Part shown: positions 36,550 through 44,121 of the stretch, in pieces | Layout: each line of letters begins with the position of its first letter | Position numbering within the stretch: the stretch's first letter is position 1 | Made by a program: the position numbers and the translations under genes | Source of the DNA: Bacteroidota bacterium | Lineage (GTDB): Bacteria > Bacteroidota > Ignavibacteria > Ignavibacteriales > Melioribacteraceae | Direction of reading: 5' to 3' | Assembly: GCA_018818165.1 (NCBI GenBank) | Contig: JAHISP010000088.1 | Location: forward strand, 62,001 to 126,000 | DNA length: 64,000 nt | Notes under the pieces: model-generated | Databases searched by the model: none | Told to the model about the DNA's origin: nothing | The model's input: only the letters and a program-made list of their open reading frames with translations

Positions 36550-37929
36550 ATGAAATTGATTTTTAAGTTACTTGTTTTAAGTTTTGGTCTACTTGTTTGT
36601 ATAAGTTGTAATGATAGTAGAATTGTTCAACCTCCTATTGAGCAAACTCGTCCGGCTTTTGTTCAATTGCTAACACCAGTTGATAGTTCTTTTGCTTATG
36701 ATAAGTCTTTGCCAATTACTATGGTATTTGATGAACCTATGGATGTTGAAACATTCCCTGGTAATTTTCACTTATGGAAAGATGAAGCAAAAACTAGCGA
36801 AGTATTAGGAGTATTTTCAAGTGATGGAAATAATGTCATATTTACACCAGATAGTGAGTTGGAAGATGCTCATCAATACTATACTGAATTGACAGCTAGA
36901 GTTCGTGATATAAATGGCAATGGAATTGATAAAGACACTCTATTTGTTTCTGGTTCCGAGTTTTTTACCTCTGGCAGATATTCGAAATTGCGTAGCCCAG
37001 AGTATTTTGTTACAACTGGCTCCGAAGATATGCTATTAAAAACATATATCAACTCAGGTTTATTAACCTCCGATACAGTTGCTTCTATAGATGGTTTTGG
37101 GAGACAATTAGAAATTGCTTCAACATTTGATGGTTCAAAACTAATTATGTCTGATTACAATTCTGCTAATAGTGGAATTTATATTGTTAATCCAGAAACT
37201 TATCAGATAGAAAAGAAGCTAACCGAAAACCCTACAAGCAATACGGTTGTTAAAAAATCAGCAGAAATAGTAGTAAGTAAAGAGAAAGCCTATGTTGTTA
37301 ATCAATCTTCAAAAGTTATTTCAGTTGTTGATTTGCTTAGCGAAACAATTACAGAAGATATTGCTGTTCCGGGAACACCAAAGGGATTAGCAATATCGCC
37401 TGACTATTTAAAACTTTATGTTGGAAGTGCCCTTGATAATAATGTTTGGGTTATAAATAGAACAACATGCACATTAGAAAATACAATAACTCTTGACAGT
37501 TTGAATCAAGTTATTCGGCTTGCAGTTTCAGCTGATGGAAAGTATTTAATTGTTCGCGACCTAAAGGAGAGTAAATTGTTGTTTATAGATGTGCAAACAG
37601 AAACTCTTGTAAATGTAATGCGCCTTTCGTACGAAGCTAAAAGCGGAAATAATAATGATTTGGCTGTTTATGGAAATTATGTTTTTGTTAGCAGTGAAAG
37701 TGGAGTATTGTCAAAAATAGATGTGGCATCACAAACAATTGTTGCTGAATTAGTACATACAAATATTCAGGGTATTGATATTTATCCAGATGGTGAACTC
37801 ATGGTTGCTACCCTCAGAGAAATACCCGCAAAATTAGCTTTTATAATTCCAGAAACTATGAAGATAATTCGTATTGTTGAACTAGGTGAAATTGCACCTT
37901 GGGATGTTGCAATACGACAAAACCAATAA
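36550..37929 (+). CDS. Lipoprotein with Ig-like and YVTN-type beta-propeller repeats
   Basis: A 459-residue lipoprotein (C20 in VCISC). The ATG at 36550 is preferred because GGAG at 36540-36543 precedes it; the upstream TTG overlaps that site. Residues about 35-140 resemble a Big_5 bacterial Ig-like domain (PVDSSFAYDKSLPITMVFDEPMD). From about 150 on, repeats of the YVTN type are seen (KGLAISPDYLKLYVGSALDNNVWVINR, IRLAVSADGKYLIVRD), suggesting a beta-propeller. It is placed between a PorV-like gene and the second cargo paralogue, overlapping the open frame of the latter. Partner-binding at the cell surface is a guess. Confidence 0.7.
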   Translation: MKLIFKLLVLSFGLLVCISCNDSRIVQPPIEQTRPAFVQLLTPVDSSFAYDKSLPITMVFDEPMDVETFPGNFHLWKDEAKTSEVLGVFSSDGNNVIFTPDSELEDAHQYYTELTARVRDINGNGIDKDTLFVSGSEFFTSGRYSKLRSPEYFVTTGSEDMLLKTYINSGLLTSDTVASIDGFGRQLEIASTFDGSKLIMSDYNSANSGIYIVNPETYQIEKKLTENPTSNTVVKKSAEIVVSKEKAYVVNQSSKVISVVDLLSETITEDIAVPGTPKGLAISPDYLKLYVGSALDNNVWVINRTTCTLENTITLDSLNQVIRLAVSADGKYLIVRDLKESKLLFIDVQTETLVNVMRLSYEAKSGNNNDLAVYGNYVFVSSESGVLSKIDVASQTIVAELVHTNIQGIDIYPDGELMVATLREIPAKLAFIIPETMKIIRIVELGEIAPWDVAIRQNQ

Positions 37930-37946
37930 TTGATATGAGGAATTTC

Positions 37947-40034
37947 ATGAATAAGAAAAAATATATATTCATTTTTACTTTGTTGTTATTTTCTTCAACA
38001 TTTGGACAACGTGAATATATTAGATGGAATATTTTTGATATAAACAAAGTGCGGACTAAATTTAGCAACGCAAATCAATTATGCGATGGCAATTTCCAAA
38101 ATACTATTTTTGCTTTGCCCCCAGCTTTTGAATATCCTTCAGGTTCTGGAATAAATTATGGAACTGATGTTGCATTTATAGTTGGTGGATATCAAAAAGA
38201 TGCGGGGGGCGAAAATCCGAATAACTATCCTTGTGTAGAGGCAGCAATGACCGAAGGTCCTGCAGATTATTGGGATCCAAACCATTATGATCCGTATGTT
38301 GAGTTTGTAAATGGTGACCGTGCTTGTATGAATGATGATAAAGACAGTTGGCCAATAAATGGATTTCCAAACGCTCTTCCAAATTACTACTATAAAACAA
38401 CCTATGATTATGTGAATGGAATTAGAACAATCGCGCCTCAATTGGAAACCATTCCACTTTTAGTAGATTCTACTGGATGGCCAGGAGCAAGTGAAGATGG
38501 AACTAGATTGGCTGAACAAGAAAGTTTTTCTGTTAGCTATGCTATTGACCATTTAGCAGAAGTTGCTCCAGAAAGATGGTTAACACTGCAGACTATTACT
38601 CGTGGAATGGCTTGGAGTGGTAGGTACTACGAGGATTTTATTGTTTGGACTTTTATTGGAAGAAATATTGGAGAAACTCCAATTACAGATACATACTTTG
38701 CTGTTTGGAGTGACTATTCTTTCATCTCTTCTTTTAATCCACCCAACACTTTTGGTGATGATGGTGATGTTTGCTTTTATGATAAAAATAGACAATTTGC
38801 TTATAGCTGGGATATTGATGGATTTGAAACATCTCCAACTGGTGGTACTATGAATACGCAGGATATTGCATGGGCTGGTACTGTGGTTCTTAAAACTCCA
38901 AAAGATGATAATAATAATGAGATTGGTGTTAGCGGATATGATCCCATATCAAACTTTAATGCACAAACTACTAACATCGGTAATGGTGCAAGAAAAAATG
39001 AATTTTATAAATACAACTTAGTCAATGCCGATGACCCACGTGATAAAGACGGCGATGGTATTTGTGAAACATTTGATGACGGTTTAGATTATTTCCAGGC
39101 AGATAGTGAACCTACTCAGATCCTTTCATCTGGTCCATTTACTTTAGAACCAGGGGAACTAGATACAATGATAATTGCTACTGTTTTTGGTGTATCTAAA
39201 TTGGATTTATTAAAAAATGTTGATCAAGTTACACAATTATACAGAGATAAGTGGGCTATTCTTCAACCACCTCCTATGCCAAAAGTAACAATTAGAGCAA
39301 CAGATAGAAAAATTGAACTTACTTGGGACAGAGAAGCTGAGAAGGATTCTCTTTTTGAAGGTTATAGAATATACAAATCATACGATGGAGGGGTAACTTG
39401 GGGAACACCCATTACAGATATTTATGGTGATGTAATTTCATTTAAACCATTAGAAATATTTGATTTGAAAAATGGAATTACTGGTGTAAATCCTCTTGTA
39501 CCTGGCTTTAGTCTTGGGCAAGATTCTGGGTTAGATGAATTATGGAAAGAAGTTGATGGTGATACTGTTAATTACTTTGTTGATACTAAAGTGAATAATG
39601 GATATAACTATCGATATGCTGTTTGTGCCTATACACGTGGTAGCAAGATAAAACCACCATTAGAAAATTCTATTTCTAGTAATCCTTCTATTCCAAACGA
39701 TAATACTGTTGTTGCAATTCCTAATGCAAGTGTTTCAAACAATTCATTAGGCAATATTAAAGTAGTTCCAAACCCATATAAAATAACTGCAGGATGGGAA
39801 TCTCAGCTTGGAGTTAAAAGAATTGATTTTACAAATTTACCAGAATCGTGTTTTATACATATTTATAATGTTGCCGGAGAAAAAATCAAAACATTAAACC
39901 ATTTTAATGGAGAAAGTACAAAATCATGGAATTTACTTTCTGAAAGTGAGCAAGAAGTGGCTCCTGGTTTGTACTTTTACTATATCGAAGGTAAAATTGG
40001 AAAAACACATGGAAAATTTGTACTAATTTTATAA
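37947..40034 (+). CDS. T9SS cargo protein, paralogue of the 33380 gene, function unknown
   Basis: A 695-residue exported protein; ATG at 37947 with GAGG at 37937-37940. Residues after the signal read WNIFDINKVRTKFSNANQLCDG, matching the 33380 protein (WNVFDINKLSTKFSNTNIL) almost position by position. It shares the EQESFSVSYAIDHLAE and TITRGMAW stretches, a fibronectin-III-like domain at about 440-580 (IELTWDREAEKDS, FEGYRIYKS, YRYAVCAYT) and the VVPNPYKITAGWES tail ending FVLIL. The pair flank a PorV-like gene and a lipoprotein gene. The ancestral duplication is clear; the function is not. Surface binding or catalysis on a glycan is possible. Confidence 0.75.
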   Translation: MNKKKYIFIFTLLLFSSTFGQREYIRWNIFDINKVRTKFSNANQLCDGNFQNTIFALPPAFEYPSGSGINYGTDVAFIVGGYQKDAGGENPNNYPCVEAAMTEGPADYWDPNHYDPYVEFVNGDRACMNDDKDSWPINGFPNALPNYYYKTTYDYVNGIRTIAPQLETIPLLVDSTGWPGASEDGTRLAEQESFSVSYAIDHLAEVAPERWLTLQTITRGMAWSGRYYEDFIVWTFIGRNIGETPITDTYFAVWSDYSFISSFNPPNTFGDDGDVCFYDKNRQFAYSWDIDGFETSPTGGTMNTQDIAWAGTVVLKTPKDDNNNEIGVSGYDPISNFNAQTTNIGNGARKNEFYKYNLVNADDPRDKDGDGICETFDDGLDYFQADSEPTQILSSGPFTLEPGELDTMIIATVFGVSKLDLLKNVDQVTQLYRDKWAILQPPPMPKVTIRATDRKIELTWDREAEKDSLFEGYRIYKSYDGGVTWGTPITDIYGDVISFKPLEIFDLKNGITGVNPLVPGFSLGQDSGLDELWKEVDGDTVNYFVDTKVNNGYNYRYAVCAYTRGSKIKPPLENSISSNPSIPNDNTVVAIPNASVSNNSLGNIKVVPNPYKITAGWESQLGVKRIDFTNLPESCFIHIYNVAGEKIKTLNHFNGESTKSWNLLSESEQEVAPGLYFYYIEGKIGKTHGKFVLIL

Positions 40035-40061
40035 TAACTTTAATAAAAGGAGAAAACTAAA

Positions 40062-41576
40062 ATGGGAAAAAAACTTATAGGATTTATAATTATAATTTCA
40101 TTTATGTTTTTACAGAACATTTCAGGGCAAATAATATTTCCTCGTGCATTTGCAATTGCCACAGATGATTTAGGATGGAACAATGGAGGTTCACTTGGAG
40201 ATTCAGGTGGACCCTGGAGAATTGGCATAAGACGTAAAATGGATATAAGAGATTACAAACCAATAGTTGAAGTTGGGAAAACCCTTGGAGTACGTTTTCA
40301 AACTTTATTTGTCCTTTCAGAAATGGACAGAGAAAATGTTTGCAGTAAATATCCTACAACAACAATGCAAGGAGAAAAATTTGATAACTCTGCTAATGTA
40401 AATGATATGCAACTTGAAATTATGAAGTACGTAAAAGAAAATGCAGCATTTATGGAATTTGGTCTCCATGGAGTAGGACATGAACATTGGATAGATGGGA
40501 AAAGAGATCGCGCTGAGTGGTACGATATATATGGCGAAAAACCATGGAGCGAACAAGATTCAAGGGATCATCTACAATGTTTCTCTGAAATTATGGCTCA
40601 ATATGGCTTTTCAAAGGAGAATGGACAATCATTCCCTGAAAGCTATGTCCCTACAGCATACGGATATTATTGGAATCCAGATGGTGCATATAGTACAGGA
40701 AAAATAATGCACGAGTATGGTGTAAAATATATTAATACTCTTTTTGAAGAAATTGAAGAGCTTAATCCACCAATTAAATTTGGTGGCGGTATTGACCATG
40801 GTGCTATTGTAATTAACCGATATAATTATGGAAACTCATGGTTTGAACTAGCGTCACTTCCAAAACAAACTTTGGATGAATATAAAACAGATTTTATAGA
40901 AGCTCATTGGGCTAATTGGCTTGCTTCGGATGATTTTCTTCAAAATGATTTAAATAAACAATGGATTGAATATTTCCAAAATATTCAAAAAAGTAAGTAT
41001 CATTACTTAGCAAAAAATACCGAACAACTCCATTCACAGTGGTTTTATAACAGATATACAAAAATATCTGAAGAACAAACTGGTGTAGTAAATATTGATA
41101 ATACTCAAATGCTTGACGAAGTATATGAAAACGAATTACTTGGTAATCTTGTATTAAAGGTTAGTTTAAAAGAAGGAGAGCATATTTCGTCTGCAAAATT
41201 AAATGGTGAAGATATAGCTAGTTACTTTGAAGAATATGGTTATGGATTTATTTATTTGCCAAAACTTCTTCAAAAAGAATATGAATTGCATTATTCCGTT
41301 GATTCCCATGTGCTTCCAATATATGTGAATAATAAAGGCACTTATAACGTATATTCAGTAAAAAATTATGGCGATGAAATTGATATTGAATTAAAAATGT
41401 ATGGAACACAAATAGTTCAAATTAAAACACCAAACCCCAAAAAGGTTCTTTCAGAAAATGAATACTTGCAAATTATTTCTGAAAAATATGATGAAGTTCA
41501 AAGTATATTATCATTAGAGCTTTATGGTAGAAACATGCAAGGCGAAACAGGAATAATAAAACTACGCTTGAAATGA
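40062..41576 (+). CDS. Divergent polysaccharide-deacetylase-like (NodB-type) exported protein
   Basis: A 504-residue protein with a signal peptide (ending ISGQ). The AIATDDLGW motif near residue 33 resembles the TDD metal-site motif of NodB-type deacetylases, and HGVGHEHW further on resembles the H-x-x-x-H motif. GDSGGPWR, WNPDGAYSTGKIMHEYGVKYI and GGGIDHGAIVINRYNYGN suggest a barrel fold. It is larger than ordinary deacetylases and ends in a beta-rich region (about residues 350-500). A link to glycan de-esterification would suit the setting, but the motif match is weak. It starts 27 bases after the second cargo gene and so may belong to that block. Confidence 0.55.
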   Translation: MGKKLIGFIIIISFMFLQNISGQIIFPRAFAIATDDLGWNNGGSLGDSGGPWRIGIRRKMDIRDYKPIVEVGKTLGVRFQTLFVLSEMDRENVCSKYPTTTMQGEKFDNSANVNDMQLEIMKYVKENAAFMEFGLHGVGHEHWIDGKRDRAEWYDIYGEKPWSEQDSRDHLQCFSEIMAQYGFSKENGQSFPESYVPTAYGYYWNPDGAYSTGKIMHEYGVKYINTLFEEIEELNPPIKFGGGIDHGAIVINRYNYGNSWFELASLPKQTLDEYKTDFIEAHWANWLASDDFLQNDLNKQWIEYFQNIQKSKYHYLAKNTEQLHSQWFYNRYTKISEEQTGVVNIDNTQMLDEVYENELLGNLVLKVSLKEGEHISSAKLNGEDIASYFEEYGYGFIYLPKLLQKEYELHYSVDSHVLPIYVNNKGTYNVYSVKNYGDEIDIELKMYGTQIVQIKTPNPKKVLSENEYLQIISEKYDEVQSILSLELYGRNMQGETGIIKLRLK

Positions 41577-41656
41577 AATATAGTTTTATCGAGTAATGAA
41601 TCTATAACTGTAAAATAGTAGTTTAGAGAAGCCGTTATATTTAATAAGGAAATATT

Positions 41657-43702
41657 ATGAATAAAATATTATTAGTACTTTCTTCAATCATTATGCTTTA
41701 TGGTTGCCAGAAAAAAAACTTTACTGAAATAAGTAGTGATAAAATTAAAATAGAATATGATAATCAATTACATAGCAAAGTTATTAGTCTAATTGATACT
41801 TCTGTTTTAATGACCGATTATTCAACATCAGAATTTATAATTATTGAAAATGAAGTGCTATCTGATTTTAATTATGCAAATTCAGAAATTATTAAAACAG
41901 ATTCATCAAATATATTGAGAATTAGCGGTATTTGTAATTCACCCAAATATAGGATTCAAAAAACAGTTCATTCTGAAATATTAGATGACTACCCACAATT
42001 TATCCTTACAAAGGTTTATTATAAAAATTTGTCAACAAAAAAAATAGCTATTGATGAGTGGGTTAATAATAATTATAACTTTGTTGCAAATAGAAAAACT
42101 GAAATTCCATTCTGGTCATATCAAAGTGGTTCTTATAGTGAACGGCCTGATTGGGTTCTTCCTATAAATGAAGGATTTAGCCAAGAAAATTTTATGGGTA
42201 TGAATACCTCTGATTATGGTGGTGGCACACCAGTAATTGATGTTTGGCGAAACGATGTAGGATTAGCTGTTGGACATGTTGAGCTGTATCCTAAGTTAGT
42301 ATCACTTCCTGTTATTATGCAATCAAAATCAATTGTTAATATTAGTATTAACCAAAAGAAAAAAATAATTATCGAACCCCAAAAATCCTTTGAAACTTAT
42401 TTGACATTTATTGAGGTTCATAAAGGTGATTATTATAGTACACTTTCAAATTATAGTTTGCTCATGCAAAAGAGAGGAATTAAGTTTGATGAAGTTCCAG
42501 AAGAAAGCTATGACCCTATCTGGTGCGCTTGGGGATACGAAAGAAATTTTGATGTTGAAGACATTTTAAATACACTTCCAAAAGTTAAAGAACTTGGGTT
42601 TAAATGGGCAGTATTAGATGATGGATGGCAAACTGCTGAAGGAGATTGGTATCTTGACCCAAAAAAATTTCCAAATGGTGACTCGGATATGATAGCATTT
42701 GTTGATAAAATTCATGATATGGGGTTAAAGGCAAAACTTTGGTGGGCACCTTTAGCGGTAGACCCAGGTACGGATTTATATAACCAACATTCAGATATGA
42801 TCTTATTGAATAAGTTAGGTAAACCGCAGGATATAACATGGTGGGATAGCTTTTATTTATGCCCAGCATATAAACCGACACTAGCATACACAAAAAAAAT
42901 TGTTGAAAAAATTATAGGCGAATGGGGATTTGATGGATTAAAAATAGATGGGCAACATTTAAACAGTGCTCCACCTTGTTACAATCCAGAGCATAACCAT
43001 AAGTATCCTGAAGAGTCTGTTGAAGCAATGCCCAATTTCTATAAAGCAATTTATGAAGCTACTTTAAATATTAAAAAAAATGCTGTAGTTGAAATATGTC
43101 CATGTGGAACTGCTTACTCATATTATATGTTGCCTTATTTAAACCAGCCGGTCAGTTCAGACCCAACATCATCTTGGCAAATTAGATTAAAGGGGAAAAC
43201 ATTCAAGGCGCTTATGGGAAGACAAGCACCATACTATGGTGACCACGTTGAACTAAGTGATAATAAAAATGATTATGCTTCAACTATTGGAGTCGGTGGC
43301 ATTATTGGCACCAAATTCACTTGGCCTGTAGGTGTACACATCAACAAAGAAACAGGGGACGTTAGTTTAACACCTAAAAAAGAAAAAGAATGGAAAACAT
43401 GGATGAGTATATATAATTCCAATAAATTACCAAAGGGGAATTATCTTGGCGAATTATATGATATTGGTTATGATAAGCCAGAAACACATGTTATTGAGAA
43501 AGGCGGAGTATTGTTTTATGCACTTTATGCAGATAAATTTAGTGGAAAAATTGAACTTCGTGGATTAGATGAAAGTTCAAAATATGAAATTATTGATTAT
43601 GTAAATAATATTGTACTGGGAGTAGTTGAAGGAAGTACTCCAAAACTACAAGTTAGTTTCAATAAGTATCTTTTAATTAAAGCGGTACAAAAAGGTATTT
43701 AA
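41657..43702 (+). CDS. GH36-type alpha-galactosidase, lipoprotein
   Basis: A 681-residue lipoprotein (C17 in LYGC). The N-terminal beta-supersandwich (to about 290) precedes the TIM barrel: WCAWGYERNFDVEDIL, WAVLDDGWQ, GLKAKLWWAP, then the nucleophile D431 in DGLKIDG and the acid/base D502 in VSSDPTSSW. These match GH36/GH31-clan alpha-galactosidases (melibiase type). The C-terminal domain is beta-sandwich. Substrate is probably an alpha-galactoside, although some family members act on alpha-N-acetylgalactosaminides. The gene has its own intergenic spacers on both sides and may stand alone. It lies after the deacetylase-like gene and before the TonB receptor. Confidence 0.85.
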   Translation: MNKILLVLSSIIMLYGCQKKNFTEISSDKIKIEYDNQLHSKVISLIDTSVLMTDYSTSEFIIIENEVLSDFNYANSEIIKTDSSNILRISGICNSPKYRIQKTVHSEILDDYPQFILTKVYYKNLSTKKIAIDEWVNNNYNFVANRKTEIPFWSYQSGSYSERPDWVLPINEGFSQENFMGMNTSDYGGGTPVIDVWRNDVGLAVGHVELYPKLVSLPVIMQSKSIVNISINQKKKIIIEPQKSFETYLTFIEVHKGDYYSTLSNYSLLMQKRGIKFDEVPEESYDPIWCAWGYERNFDVEDILNTLPKVKELGFKWAVLDDGWQTAEGDWYLDPKKFPNGDSDMIAFVDKIHDMGLKAKLWWAPLAVDPGTDLYNQHSDMILLNKLGKPQDITWWDSFYLCPAYKPTLAYTKKIVEKIIGEWGFDGLKIDGQHLNSAPPCYNPEHNHKYPEESVEAMPNFYKAIYEATLNIKKNAVVEICPCGTAYSYYMLPYLNQPVSSDPTSSWQIRLKGKTFKALMGRQAPYYGDHVELSDNKNDYASTIGVGGIIGTKFTWPVGVHINKETGDVSLTPKKEKEWKTWMSIYNSNKLPKGNYLGELYDIGYDKPETHVIEKGGVLFYALYADKFSGKIELRGLDESSKYEIIDYVNNIVLGVVEGSTPKLQVSFNKYLLIKAVQKGI

Positions 43703-43912
43703 AAACTTCGTTTTATTTCAATACCGTCTTTTAATGCTAAGAAGCCATATGCAATATTGGATATAGGTAATAATATAAATTCTCAAAATAATTACTAATA
43801 TTTAGTTAATGCAAATCCTACTCTAGGGAAAGTGCATTTATTATTACTACATCAAAATACTTAACTTTACATAACTTATGTGTTGTACTTTCTAAAAATG
43901 GGAAAAATAGTG

Positions 43913-43932
43913 TACACATCATTTTGGATAAG
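43913..43932 (+). repeat. 20-base direct repeat, copy 2
   Basis: TACACATCATTTTGGATAAG, identical to 20904-20923. It is about 125-145 bases upstream of the sigma-54-type promoter at 44058, a common distance for enhancer sites of NtrC-type activators. Confidence 0.8.
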
Positions 43933-44057
43933 TTAGTTATATTTGTGATAAGATAAGAGGTTAGTAAAATATAAAGCAAAAATGCATTTTATTAATTTAT
44001 TGCATTTATTCATCATAGGAACCATATTTATTTTTAACGAGAACATTATTTTCATTG

Positions 44058-44072
44058 GCATAACTCTTGTCT
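44058..44072 (+). promoter_or_regulatory. Sigma-54-type -24/-12 promoter
   Basis: TGGCATAACTCTTGT fits TGGCA-N6-TTGC except that the last C of TTGC is T. The GG and TTG elements are correctly spaced (12 bases from the first G to the G of TTG). Transcription would start near 44084, leaving about 38 bases of leader with a good RBS before the receptor ATG at 44122. Confidence 0.5.
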
Positions 44073-44121
44073 AGTTAATAAATATTTTTAACTAAATAAA
44101 CAATAATAGCAGGAGGTAAGT

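Larger units (their letters stand above)
43703..44121 (+). other. Promoter region of the second TonB receptor
   Basis: This 419-base gap has no gene-like ORF. It holds the second copy of the 20-base repeat (43913-43932) and a sigma-54-type promoter (44058-44072). The RBS GGAGGTAAG (44112-44120) directly precedes the receptor ATG. Confidence 0.65.

Noticed and set aside
37899-37946. Upstream extension of the second cargo gene overlapping the lipoprotein gene
   Set aside because: The extension lacks signal-peptide form; the ATG at 37947 has a GAGG site and gives a normal signal peptide.
38139-38441. Reverse-strand ORFs inside the second cargo gene
   Set aside because: Shadows with no RBS or family similarity.
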